DNA from: Nocardia huaxiensis
GTDB taxonomy: Bacteria; Actinomycetota; Actinomycetes; Mycobacteriales; Mycobacteriaceae
Reading direction: 5' to 3'
Assembly: GCF_013744875.1 (NCBI RefSeq)
Contig: NZ_CP059399.1
Location: 7,254,001-7,318,000, forward strand
Length of the DNA stretch: 64,000 nt
In this document: positions 45,343 to 54,100 of the stretch, in pieces
Layout: every line of letters starts with the position of its first letter
How positions within the stretch are numbered: the first letter of the stretch is position 1
The notes under the pieces: generated by a model
Told to the model about the DNA's origin: nothing
The model's database searches: none
Seen by the model: only the letters and a program-made list of their open reading frames with translations
Translations under genes and position numbers: made by a program

Positions 45343-45861
45343 ATGAGCACGGAAATGCAATCTAACTCGATAGAATTCGAAGTTCATCAGCTTATGCTGA
45401 TGCGCAACATTGAGGATGGAAAGCAGACCAAGCTGGCCGAGTTCGGAATATCTCTCGAGGACGCTGACCGCATATCTCAGCAAGTTCATCAGAAACTGAA
45501 GTTGGGCACAGAGCAATTTTCCGCCCTAAAGCTCCTCCTCGGTGCGCAAGACGTCTCTGCTACTACCATCACATATTCCAGTAGATTTTGGCCACAGTTT
45601 GAATTCGCGGCAGAATCTACGAACTTCGGAACCATCGGGCCGGCGCGATACCAGCGGGTCGCAGGCAATCCGCCGACTGTTTCCAGCCCCACAGAATTGC
45701 CGCTGTGGAGCGTAACTGTCGATGAGTTCAGCCAACTGTTCGGCCCGCTGCAGTCCGTGGACAGCTGGTATCCGAACGAGGAGTACACATTCGAATTCGC
45801 AGGTGATAAGTACGGAGTCGGTTTCGGCTGGGGGCTGTACCTCGGCGTCGACCGACTCTGA
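45343..45861 (+). CDS. Putative immunity protein for the upstream toxin
   Basis: A 172-residue acidic cytoplasmic protein without signal peptide, starting at ATG 45343 with GAGGAG 6 nt upstream and 11 bases after the toxin stop. The sequence (FWPQFEFAAESTNFGTIGPA, DEFSQLFGPLQSVDSWYPNE) matches no family I know. Its base composition is distinctly lower in G+C than the surrounding genes. Size, charge and position immediately after the toxin are those of immunity proteins; the function is inferred. Confidence 0.65.
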   Translation: MSTEMQSNSIEFEVHQLMLMRNIEDGKQTKLAEFGISLEDADRISQQVHQKLKLGTEQFSALKLLLGAQDVSATTITYSSRFWPQFEFAAESTNFGTIGPARYQRVAGNPPTVSSPTELPLWSVTVDEFSQLFGPLQSVDSWYPNEEYTFEFAGDKYGVGFGWGLYLGVDRL

Positions 45862-45875
45862 CCGCGTGTGGTCAG
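45858..45875. terminator. Weak hairpin between the immunity and sensor-kinase genes
   Basis: CTGACC (45858-45863) and GGTCAG (45870-45875) can pair with a 6-nt loop. It overlaps the immunity stop and lies between two convergent genes. Confidence 0.35.
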
Positions 45876-45892
45876 GTGGTTGCGCAGCCCCG

Positions 45893-47083
45893 TCAGGCGG
45901 GAACTGTCATGGTGAGGGGGAGTTGCGCGCGGACTTCGAAACCGCCGTCAGGAAGGGGGAGGGCGACGAGGGTGCCACCTACGGCCTGGGCGCGGGATTG
46001 CATGCCGGAGATGCCGCTGCCGCCGGTGGTGGAGTGGTCGGGGCGGGTGGTGAGGGGGTGACCGTTGGTGACTACCAGGGTGAGATCTGTTGGAGCGCAG
46101 GTTAGTTGGACCTTGACGGGGGCGCCCTGGGCGTGGCGGGAGGCGTTGGCGAGGGATTCTTGGAGGATGCGGTAGAGGGCCAGGCCGGTGGTTTCGGGGA
46201 TGGAGTCGAGGGTGCCTTCTATGGTCCAGGCGATGGGGACGCCTGCTCGCAACGCGCCTTCCAGGAGGGTTAGGACGTCGGCGGCGGTGGGTTGGGGGGC
46301 GTGTTCGGGGAGTTGGCCGTCGCTGCGGAGGACGCCGAGGAGGCCGCGGATTTCGTTGAGGGCGGCTCGGGCTCCTACGCCGATCGACTCGAATTCGGCC
46401 TTGGCTTCCGGGGAGAGGTCGGTGATGCGGTAGGGGGCGGTTTGGGCTTGGACCACGACCATGGACATGTGGTGGGCGACGACGTCGTGGAGGTCGCGGG
46501 CTATGCGGGCCTTTTCTTCGAGGATGGTGCGGCGGGCGCGTTCGAGTTCGGTTTCCTCGGATTGTTTGGCCAGTTCGCGGCGCTGGACCACCAGCCAGCG
46601 GATGAGCAGGCCGAGCAGGACCAGGGCGGTGATGGCCAGGGGCCAGCCCATGCCGGCGGTGGCGAAGGAGTCGCCCTCCGAGGACATGGTGGTGCCGAAC
46701 AGCAGGGCCGAGGAGAGCCAGGCCACCAGGACTATCTGCATGGGGGCGGTGATCGCCACCGAGACCAGCAGGGCGAACAGGCAGAGGATGTGGACCACCT
46801 GGAAGGGGATCGCATTGGTCGGCGTGTTCGGGATGGCGAGGGCGATCAGCAGGGCCGAGCCGGCCGAAACCGCCCATCCCAGTGCGGGATTGACGCGGAT
46901 GAGCAGGATCGGGAAGGCTGCCAGGCCCGCGATCAAGGGTTGGGCGGGGGCCGCCACCTCGTGGGTGAGGTGCAGGGTGGGCCACGCCACCGAGATGAAC
47001 ACGATCGCCACCAGCACCGTGAAGACGTCGAACCACACCTGGGGTGTGAACCGACGCGCACGCTTCGCCAACGTACCTTCCAT
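45893..47083 (-). CDS. Sensor histidine kinase, NarL/DesK type
   Basis: The protein has 396 residues. About five or six membrane helices fill residues 15-175. The HisKA_3 region is EEKARIARDLHDVVAHHMSM with the phospho-acceptor His. The catalytic domain shows YRILQESLANASRHA and GGSGISGMQSRAQAVGG. ATG 47083 (MEGTLAKRARRF) is taken; a further 54 codons upstream in frame are Arg/Gly-rich and unlikely to be protein. The matching response regulator lies downstream on the same strand at 42594-43253, beyond the toxin cassette. Confidence 0.9.
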   Translation of the reverse strand: MEGTLAKRARRFTPQVWFDVFTVLVAIVFISVAWPTLHLTHEVAAPAQPLIAGLAAFPILLIRVNPALGWAVSAGSALLIALAIPNTPTNAIPFQVVHILCLFALLVSVAITAPMQIVLVAWLSSALLFGTTMSSEGDSFATAGMGWPLAITALVLLGLLIRWLVVQRRELAKQSEETELERARRTILEEKARIARDLHDVVAHHMSMVVVQAQTAPYRITDLSPEAKAEFESIGVGARAALNEIRGLLGVLRSDGQLPEHAPQPTAADVLTLLEGALRAGVPIAWTIEGTLDSIPETTGLALYRILQESLANASRHAQGAPVKVQLTCAPTDLTLVVTNGHPLTTRPDHSTTGGSGISGMQSRAQAVGGTLVALPLPDGGFEVRAQLPLTMTVPA

Positions 47084-47250
47084 GACCTCGACGGTAGAGA
47101 ACGAACAGCGCGGGCACCTCATACCGCCGAGTGATCTGCGACCCCCTACCCGGGTATCGCGTTCGCACTCCGGTACCCCGGACTGACCAGGCGGGAACGG
47201 CCCCGCAGCGTGACGCCCCGGTCGGAGGCCGATTTCTAGCGTCATCGATC

Positions 47251-47913
47251 ATGAGAGCGTTCCCGTTCGCCGCCGTCGCCGCCCTGGTCGTGTCGACCGC
47301 GGTGGTCTTCGCACCTTCCGCCGACGCCGCCGCCATCGTCCCTGACATTCAGGAGAACGCGGCGGCGCGCACGGCAGTCCTGGAGTTCAGCGGCGGGCAG
47401 TCCGATATCGCGTTCATTCCCGCCGATTTCGCGCAGGTCGAGGGGTACGAGCCGGCGGTGGTGGACGGGCTGCTGGTGAATCCGGGCGGCGACTGCTCCT
47501 CCCCCGTCGCGCTGCCCGCCGAGTTCGATTTGGCGTGCAAGGCCCACGATCTCGGCTACGACCTGCTGCGATACGCGGCCGAGCAGGGGCAGCCGCTGGG
47601 GCCGTGGGCCCGGCAGTCCATCGATGCCGCGCTGGAGCAGCGCATGCACGAGGCGTGCTCGGCTCGGACAGATGTGCTGTCCCGCACCCGCTGCCAGGTC
47701 ATGGCGAGCATCGCGACCGCCGCCGTGGACCTGAATTCCATTCGCCAGGACTACGGGGTCCCGGTGCACGAGGCCGCCTTCGACGACTCCGAGTCGGGGG
47801 ACGGCAATCAGCCGCTGCGGATCGCGCTGCTGGCCGCGGCGGCCACTCTCACGCTCGCTCTGCTCCGCGCGGTGGTCGCCCGCCGCCGGTCCGACACCCG
47901 CAAGGAGCGGTGA
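47251..47913 (+). CDS. Exported phospholipase A2-like protein with C-terminal membrane anchor
   Basis: The protein has 220 residues. The signal peptide (residues 1-28, PFAAVAALVVSTAVVFAPSA) precedes a domain with the phospholipase A2 signature: GGDCSSPV, then FDLACKAHDLGYDLLRYA, which contains the Cys and the catalytic His-Asp pair. Four further Cys may form disulfides. A second hydrophobic segment near the C-terminus (LRIALLAAAATLTLALLRAV) and a basic end suggest anchoring. It would hydrolyse or bind phospholipids outside the membrane. Its stop overlaps the ATG of the alpha/beta hydrolase gene. It is divergent from the sensor kinase, with palindrome TACCCGGGTA at 47147-47156 in the gap. Confidence 0.78.
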   Translation: MRAFPFAAVAALVVSTAVVFAPSADAAAIVPDIQENAAARTAVLEFSGGQSDIAFIPADFAQVEGYEPAVVDGLLVNPGGDCSSPVALPAEFDLACKAHDLGYDLLRYAAEQGQPLGPWARQSIDAALEQRMHEACSARTDVLSRTRCQVMASIATAAVDLNSIRQDYGVPVHEAAFDDSESGDGNQPLRIALLAAAATLTLALLRAVVARRRSDTRKER

Positions 47914-49334
47914 TGACCCTCGTCGAGACGAAACCGATTGTCGTCCAGAACAAGCAGGAAGCGGAGGCCGATCGGGGCGGTGCCGGTCGCCGATTCGCGT
48001 GGACCGGGTTCGCGCCCCGTGCGGGCACGAGTATCGGCATCGCGCTCGGGTGCCTGGTGTCACTGGCACCGGGCCTGTTGCCGCGCACCCCGCTGGCGCA
48101 GGCGATTCTCACCGCACTGCTGGTGCTGGTGGGCCTCGCGATGGCCGGGGTGACGCGAATGGCGCTGCGGCGCACGCGCTTCGATGCGAGCGCCCGGACG
48201 GCGAAGTACCGGCCGGCCATATTCCTCGGGGCGGTGCTGCTGGTGATCGCGGCCGGTGTACACGCAACGCAGTGGCAGAACAGATTGCGGGACGTGATGG
48301 GGGTGTCCCAGATCGGCCCGGGGTACTGGGTGCGATGGATGGTGAGCGCGACCCTGCTGGTGGGGCTGGTTACCGGATTGTGGGGCGGACTGCGTTGGAG
48401 CGCACGGCGATTGGGCCGAGCACGCGGCATCGCCGTTGGCACCGCACTGGCATTGAGCGGGTATTTCATGGTGGTGCCCGCGGTCGTGGACTGGCGGCAG
48501 GCCGCCTATGCGGCGGCCGACGCCTATGTGGATCCGGAAGTGGCGCAGCCGGTTTCACCGACCCGATCGGGCAGCCCGGAATCGGTGGCCGGATGGGAAT
48601 CGCTGGGAGCCCAGGGGCGGCGTTTCGTGGCGGGGGAACCGGCGCGGGCGGTGCGGGTGTATGTGGGATTGCATTCCGCCCCCGATCTGAATTCTCGGGT
48701 GGCGCTGGCGATTCAGGAGTTGGAACGCTCGGGCGGATTCGCCCGGCGGAATCTGGTGGTGGCGGTCCCCACCGGGTCCGGTTGGATCGACGGGGGTGCG
48801 GTGCAGGGCATCGATGAACGATTCGGCGGTGATGTGGCGGTGGTCGGGCTGCAATACTCTGCCGCCCCCAGCTGGGTGACGTTCATCTTCGGCCGCAAGG
48901 CCGCCGAGGAGTCGGCGAAAGCCTTGTTCACCGCTGTGGAGCAACGACTTTCGCGCATGAACCAGCCGCCGAAGCTCCACATCTACGGGCAGAGCCTGGG
49001 CGCACTCGGCGGGAGTTCGGTGTTCACCGACGAGGCCGATCAGGATCGGCGCACCTGCTCGGCGGTGTGGGCGGGACCGCCCGCCGGGGCCGCGCATCGC
49101 AGCGGCGCGACGGTGCTCGCCAATGCCTCCGACCCGGTGGTGCACTGGTCGCCGTCGCTGCTGTGGAAGGCACCGGATCTCACCGGCACCCGGCCGGATG
49201 CCCCTGTGCCGCAGTGGCTTCCGGTGGTGAGCTTCCTGCAGACCAGTGCGGATCTGCTGGCGGCCCTGGACGCCCCGCCCGGTCACGGTCACCGCTACGG
49301 CACCGATCAGGGCACGTCTCTGGGCGCCTGCTGA
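47913..49334 (+). CDS. Membrane-anchored alpha/beta hydrolase (Abhydrolase_9 type)
   Basis: The protein has 473 residues. Four or five membrane helices occupy about residues 35-205 (LGCLVSLAPGLLPRTPL, FLGAVLLVIAAGVHATQW, MVSATLLVGLVTGLWGG). The C-terminal hydrolase domain carries the nucleophile elbow YGQSLGALGG and ends in the conserved PPGHGHRYGTDQG, which supplies the His. AAGGAG precedes ATG 47913, which overlaps the preceding stop. The pairing with a phospholipase A2-like exported protein suggests a lipid or ester substrate at the envelope. The exact reaction is unknown. Confidence 0.83.
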   Translation: MTLVETKPIVVQNKQEAEADRGGAGRRFAWTGFAPRAGTSIGIALGCLVSLAPGLLPRTPLAQAILTALLVLVGLAMAGVTRMALRRTRFDASARTAKYRPAIFLGAVLLVIAAGVHATQWQNRLRDVMGVSQIGPGYWVRWMVSATLLVGLVTGLWGGLRWSARRLGRARGIAVGTALALSGYFMVVPAVVDWRQAAYAAADAYVDPEVAQPVSPTRSGSPESVAGWESLGAQGRRFVAGEPARAVRVYVGLHSAPDLNSRVALAIQELERSGGFARRNLVVAVPTGSGWIDGGAVQGIDERFGGDVAVVGLQYSAAPSWVTFIFGRKAAEESAKALFTAVEQRLSRMNQPPKLHIYGQSLGALGGSSVFTDEADQDRRTCSAVWAGPPAGAAHRSGATVLANASDPVVHWSPSLLWKAPDLTGTRPDAPVPQWLPVVSFLQTSADLLAALDAPPGHGHRYGTDQGTSLGAC

Positions 49335-49342
49335 CTCGGACC

Positions 49343-49378
49343 CCGCTGCCCCGCACAGGGATTCGTCCGGGGCAGCGG
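49343..49378. terminator. Terminator between hydrolase and kinase-ARH genes
   Basis: CCGCTGCCCCG (49343-49353) and CGGGGCAGCGG (49368-49378) form a perfect 11-bp stem with a 14-nt loop between two convergent genes. Confidence 0.8.
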
Positions 49379-49384
49379 TGTGGT

Positions 49385-51514
49385 TCAGCCGGGATAGCGG
49401 CGCCACCACTCGTCGGTGGGTGCGCCGTCCTTGTCGCCGGGTGGATCGTCACCGAACTCGCGACAGAAATCCGCGCTCAGCCGTTCGATGACGGCGGCCG
49501 CGTCGAGACGACTGCCCCACGGGCCGGGGATCGCGGGCACGCCGTATCGGGCGCCCAGCAGCGCGCCACACAGCGACCCGGTGGCATCGCTGTCGCCGGA
49601 ATGGTTGATCGACAACAGCACTCCATTGCGGAACACCTGCTCGGCCCCGCCCCCGACGATCTCGGCGCACAGTGCGGAGAACACCGCGATGGCCAGCGCC
49701 TCCGGGCCGATCACCCCGTAGCCGAGCGGCTCCAGACTTTCCGGCTCCGGCATCTCCCCACCGGATTTCGCGGTGTCGCCCGCCAGCGAGATCGCCCTGT
49801 CGAGCGCCTCCGAGGTCTCCTCGTGCCCGTCGTGCCGTACCAGCTCGGTGCGCGCCCGGCTCAGCGCCGCGCGCAACTCGAGGCCCTCCGACAACCCGAA
49901 AATGGTCGCCGCGAACGTCCCCGCCGGCAGCCATCCCCCGGGGTTGCCGTGCGTGAGTGCCGCCGCATCACAGGCCGATTCGAAGACTTCGGCCGGCGAT
50001 CCGCCGAATCCGAAGGGCGCGACCCGCACCACCGCCGCACAGGCTTTGGAATCGTTGATGGGTTGCCCGCGCGTTCCCAGCGGCCTGCCCGGATGCCGGA
50101 GGGCGGCCACCCGCTCCATGGCCGAGACGGTGGTGTGCGTCGGCCCTCGATTGGTCATCAGCTCCGGATACATGGTCAGGTTGCTGTGCAACGGATACGG
50201 CTGCTCGGGCACGGTCACGCCCTGCCCTTGCATCCAGACCAGCAGCCCCTCCTGCATCAGCCCGGCCGCCGCGACTCCCACGCCCCGTGCCTGTGCTCGC
50301 GTCGAGGCGCGCGCCCGCACCGAACTGCGGATCAACGCCTCGGTGGCGAACAAGGTCATCTGCGTCTCGTCGGAGATCCGGCCTCGGTACTGGTCCGGCT
50401 CACCGCTGAATCCCCGGATGCCGTACCGCTGTTGGATATTTCGCAGCAGCATGGTTTCCACCTGCGCCCCCAGCGCATCACCGACCGCGCCGCCGAGCAG
50501 ACAGCCGTGCACCCGATCCAGCCGGCTCGGATGAGCGGGCGCGACGATCGGCTCCTCCGCGTCCCCGGGTGCCTCGTCCACGCCCGCGAGCGGCCCGCCG
50601 GCCATGCGCAACTCGTCATCCGCGGGTGGCTCGCCGCGCACGAGCGCCTGGACGCTCGCGAACGCCTGGTCGCCGACGGTCACCGCTTCCCAGGCCGCCG
50701 CCGCGAACTCCGCGCACGAGGCGTATCGATCCTGCGGCTTCTTGGCCAGCGCCCGCGCCAGCACCGCGTCCAAACGTCGGGGCAGTCCGCTCCGCATGGA
50801 ACTGACTGCGGGCGGCCGGCCTTGGATATGTCCCAGCACCACCGCCCCCACCATCGGCGATTCGAAGGGCGCCTGCCCGGTCAGCAATCGGAACAGCGTG
50901 CACGCCAGCGAATATTGATCCGACCGATGATCCAGTTGCTCGGCCGTCAACTGCTCCGGCGAGGCGTAGGCGAGGGTGGCATTGAGCTTCCCGGTGGCGG
51001 TGAGCCGCTGATGCGCGGTCTCCCCCAGCACGCGAGCGATTCCGAAGTCGCTCAACAGCGCCCGCTCACTGAAACCCACCCCGGCGGTGGGCGACAGCAG
51101 GATATTGGCCGGTTTCACATCCCGGTGCAGAATCCCTTTCCCGTGCGCGTAATCCAGCGCGGCGGCGGTCTGCATGATGATCTGCACCGCCCGCTCGGGC
51201 GACACCTCCCGCGGATCCAGCGAATGGCAGTCGGTCCCGTCCACGAACTGCATGGCGATCCACAGCTGATCGTCCTCGCACCCCCGATCGTGCACGGTGA
51301 TCACGTTCGGATGCTCCAGCTGCGCGATCACATCGGCTTCCCGCTCGAACCGGAATCGAGTCTCGGTGTCCCCGAACATCTCCCGATGCAGCAGCTTCAA
51401 CGCGATCCACCGCGGCAACCGCGGATCCCGGGCCACGTACACGGCCCCCATCCCACCGCGACCCACCTCGCGGTCGATCCGATAGCCCGCGAAGATCTCC
51501 CCGCGTCGTACCAT
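49385..51514 (-). CDS. Ser/Thr kinase fused to ADP-ribosylglycohydrolase (copy 1)
   Basis: The protein has 709 residues. The kinase domain (1-280) is complete: GRGGMG at 18-23, Lys 40, HRDVKPAN at 130-137, DFG near 157. A linker of only about 50 residues follows. The ADP-ribosylglycohydrolase (DraG/ARH) domain (about 335-700) starts VHGCLLGGAVGDALGAQVE. It keeps the metal-binding SDETQMTLF, the central THGNPGGWLPAG helix, and the C-terminal NHSGDSDATGSLCGALLGAR, so both halves look catalytically competent. There is no membrane helix. ATG 51514 is the true start, aligned with copy 2; the longer frame upstream is noise. The domain fusion suggests one protein that phosphorylates and also removes ADP-ribose from targets. 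Confidence 0.93.
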   Translation of the reverse strand: MVRRGEIFAGYRIDREVGRGGMGAVYVARDPRLPRWIALKLLHREMFGDTETRFRFEREADVIAQLEHPNVITVHDRGCEDDQLWIAMQFVDGTDCHSLDPREVSPERAVQIIMQTAAALDYAHGKGILHRDVKPANILLSPTAGVGFSERALLSDFGIARVLGETAHQRLTATGKLNATLAYASPEQLTAEQLDHRSDQYSLACTLFRLLTGQAPFESPMVGAVVLGHIQGRPPAVSSMRSGLPRRLDAVLARALAKKPQDRYASCAEFAAAAWEAVTVGDQAFASVQALVRGEPPADDELRMAGGPLAGVDEAPGDAEEPIVAPAHPSRLDRVHGCLLGGAVGDALGAQVETMLLRNIQQRYGIRGFSGEPDQYRGRISDETQMTLFATEALIRSSVRARASTRAQARGVGVAAAGLMQEGLLVWMQGQGVTVPEQPYPLHSNLTMYPELMTNRGPTHTTVSAMERVAALRHPGRPLGTRGQPINDSKACAAVVRVAPFGFGGSPAEVFESACDAAALTHGNPGGWLPAGTFAATIFGLSEGLELRAALSRARTELVRHDGHEETSEALDRAISLAGDTAKSGGEMPEPESLEPLGYGVIGPEALAIAVFSALCAEIVGGGAEQVFRNGVLLSINHSGDSDATGSLCGALLGARYGVPAIPGPWGSRLDAAAVIERLSADFCREFGDDPPGDKDGAPTDEWWRRYPG

Positions 51515-51624
51515 CCCCGATCCCCTAGCAATTCGAAACAGGTTGCAGCCTACCGGCCGCCCCGAAACCCCCGCAGCGGTTGGCGTTTCCCTTCGGTGGC
51601 TTCGTTCCACACGTTCGTGGCGGG

Positions 51625-53958
51625 TCAGCCCGGGTAGCGTGCCTGCCAGTTGGCGGTGGGGGCACCGAATTTGTCGGCGGGCGGGGTGGGGCCGAATTCC
51701 TTGCAGAAGTCGGTGGCCAGGCGTTCGACGACGGCCGCCGCGTCCAGGCCGGTGCGCCAGTCCTCGGGGATGGCGTGCACGCCCAGCCGGGTGCCCAGCA
51801 GCGCGCCGCAGATGGCGGCGGTGGAGTCGCTGTCGCCGGAGTGGTTGACCGACAGCAGGACTCCATTGCGGAAGATCTGCTCGGGGGTGCCGCCGATGGT
51901 CTCCGCGCACAGGGCGCAGAACACGGCGATGGCCAGCGCTTCGGGGCCGATGACGCCGTCGCCGAGCTGCTGGAGAACCTCCGGTTCGGGCATGGGGCGG
52001 CCCAGGCGGGCGTAGTCGCCGACCAGCCGCACCGCCGCATCGAGGGCCTGCGCGGTTTCCTCATGTTCGCGATGCCGGACGAGTTCCGTGCGCGCCGCAT
52101 CCACCGCCGCCCGCAGATCCAGTCCGTGCGAGAGTCCGTAGACGATGGCGGCGAAGGTTCCGGCGGGCAGCCAGCCGCCGGGATTGCCGTGCGTGAGCGC
52201 GGCGGCATCGCAGGCCAATTCGAAAGCGCGGTCCAGGGATTCGCTGAAGCCGCAGGGCGCGGACCGCACCACGGCCGCGCAGCCCTTGGAATCGTTGACC
52301 GGATTCCCGCGCGTGCCGAGCAGCGCTCGCGGTTTGCGCTGCTCGCCGACCCGCCGCATGACCGACGCGGTGGCGGAGCTGGTGCCGCGGAAGTGCATGA
52401 GTTCCGGATACGCGGTGAGGCTGCTGCGCAGTTCGAACGGCTGCTCGGCGATGGCGGTGCCCTGCCCGGTCAACCAGATGAGCAGGTTCTCCTGGATCAT
52501 GCCGAGAGTCGCGCCGCCGATGCCGCGGGCTCGGGCGCGCACCGAGCTGCGAATGAGCGCCTCGGTGGTGAACAGGGTCAGCTGGGTCTCATCCGAAATC
52601 GCGCCCTGATAGCTGCCGCGCTCACCGGTGACGCCGCGAATCCCGTATCGCTGCTGAATGTTTCGCAGCAGCATGCTCTCCACCGGCGCGCCCAGCGCAT
52701 CGCCGACCGCGCCGCCGAGCAGGCAACCGTGCACGGTCTCCACTTCGATCGAACTGCCCTCGGGCACGTCGGTCCGACGCGGCGACCCCGCACCGGACGC
52801 GGGGAGGGATCCGGCACCGGGCGCGTGCGAGTCACTGTCACGGGCAGCGGATTCCGGGGCACGGCCGACCGGCGCGACCATGGTTGCGGGCGCGGGAGCC
52901 GATGACGGCGGGGTGAACGACGCACTCGCGGGTGCGTGGGTGTACCCCGGAGTCGGGAGCGGATCGGTCGCGAAACCCGGCGTGGAGCTGTGCCCGTGGG
53001 GATAGCCGGGAGTCGAGACCGGCCCATTGCCGAAGCCGGGGGTGGTATAGCCGCGCGTCGAGCCGGCACCCGGGAACCCCGGCGCGGATGCGTAACCCGA
53101 GCCCGACGGGTACCCCGCCCCGGCGACCGCTTCCCGTGCAGCCCACGCGAATTCACTGCACGAGGCGAACCGGTCCTCGCGATCCTTCGACATGGCGCGG
53201 GCGAGCACGGTGTCGAGGGCCGGCGGCAGGTCGCCGCGATGCTCGCTGACGGCGGGCACCGGGGACTGGATGTGGCCGAGCATGACGGCGGTGAGATTGC
53301 CGGCGTCGAACGGGCCGCGCCCGGTGAGCAGCCGGAACAGGGTGCACGCCAGCGAGTACTGGTCGGAGCGGTGATCGAGTTCGGCGGCGGTCAGCTGCTC
53401 CGGGGAGGCGAAGGCCAGTGTGGCATTGAGGGTTCCGGTGCGCGTGAGCCCCGCGGTGCCGTCGAGTACGCGGGCGATGCCGAAGTCGCTGAGCAGCACG
53501 CGTTCGCTGAAGCCCGAACCCGGCCCGGCGGAATGCGACAGCAGGATATTGGCGGGCTTCACATCCCGGTGCAGGATGCCGCGCCCGTGCGCGTGATCGA
53601 GCGCGGCGGCGGTCTGCACCATGATGTCGGCCGCGCGTTCGGGCGCGAGTTCGCGCGGATCGAGCGAGGCGCAGTCGGTGCCGTCGACGTACTGCATGGC
53701 GATCCACAGCTGATCACCTTCGGCGCCCCGGTCGAAGACGGTGATGATGTTCGGATGATCGAGCTGCGCGACCACATCGGCTTCGCGTTCGAAGCGCAGC
53801 CGGGTCTCGTGATCGCCGAACATGTCCCGGTGCAGCAGTTTCAGCGCGATGAGCCGGGGCAGTCGCGGATGTCTCGCCGCGTACACCGAACCCATTCCGC
53901 CACGGCCGAGTTCGCGTTCGATGACGTACCCCGCGAAGACTTCGCCGTGCCGCAACAT
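51625..53958 (-). CDS. Ser/Thr kinase fused to ADP-ribosylglycohydrolase (copy 2)
   Basis: The protein has 777 residues. Kinase domain 1-280: GRGGMG at 18-23, Lys 40, HRDVKPAN at 130-137, DFG at 158-160. A Pro/Gly-rich linker of about 120 residues with short repeats (STPGYPHGHSSTPGF) separates it from the ADP-ribosylglycohydrolase domain (409-770: VHGCLLGGAVGDALGAPVE, SDETQLTLF, THGNPGGWLPAG, NHSGDSDSTAAICGALLG). It is paralogous over both domains to the downstream gene; the linker is the main difference. A 110-bp gap separates the two, so they may share a transcript or be expressed separately. No transmembrane segment is present, so both act in the cytoplasm. Confidence 0.93.
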   Translation of the reverse strand: MLRHGEVFAGYVIERELGRGGMGSVYAARHPRLPRLIALKLLHRDMFGDHETRLRFEREADVVAQLDHPNIITVFDRGAEGDQLWIAMQYVDGTDCASLDPRELAPERAADIMVQTAAALDHAHGRGILHRDVKPANILLSHSAGPGSGFSERVLLSDFGIARVLDGTAGLTRTGTLNATLAFASPEQLTAAELDHRSDQYSLACTLFRLLTGRGPFDAGNLTAVMLGHIQSPVPAVSEHRGDLPPALDTVLARAMSKDREDRFASCSEFAWAAREAVAGAGYPSGSGYASAPGFPGAGSTRGYTTPGFGNGPVSTPGYPHGHSSTPGFATDPLPTPGYTHAPASASFTPPSSAPAPATMVAPVGRAPESAARDSDSHAPGAGSLPASGAGSPRRTDVPEGSSIEVETVHGCLLGGAVGDALGAPVESMLLRNIQQRYGIRGVTGERGSYQGAISDETQLTLFTTEALIRSSVRARARGIGGATLGMIQENLLIWLTGQGTAIAEQPFELRSSLTAYPELMHFRGTSSATASVMRRVGEQRKPRALLGTRGNPVNDSKGCAAVVRSAPCGFSESLDRAFELACDAAALTHGNPGGWLPAGTFAAIVYGLSHGLDLRAAVDAARTELVRHREHEETAQALDAAVRLVGDYARLGRPMPEPEVLQQLGDGVIGPEALAIAVFCALCAETIGGTPEQIFRNGVLLSVNHSGDSDSTAAICGALLGTRLGVHAIPEDWRTGLDAAAVVERLATDFCKEFGPTPPADKFGAPTANWQARYPG

Positions 53959-54025
53959 GATCCCCTCGCCCGCAGTCCAACCAGTGTGCAGCCTACCGAC
54001 CTGCCGGGTTGATCGCAGCGGCGAC

Positions 54026-54083
54026 CGGAAAAACGCCGCACCCCCTTCACCGTCCGACGATACGGGAGGTGAAAGGGGTGCGG
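54026..54083 (-). terminator. Intrinsic terminator after gatA
   Basis: GGTGAAAGGGGTGCGG (54068-54083, plus strand) pairs with CCGCACCCCCTTCACC (54036-54051), one mismatch. On the minus strand the stem is followed by CGTTTTTCC, a U-tract. It lies 18 bases after the gatA stop. Confidence 0.85.
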
Positions 54084-54100
54084 TAGCAGGGTTTTTCGGG

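Noticed and set aside
51515..51910. N-terminal extension of the kinase-ARH protein (copy 1) by 132 residues
   Set aside because: The extra residues are Arg/His/Pro-rich, overlap the paralogue's 3' end, and are absent from copy 2; ATG 51514 aligns with the paralogue start.
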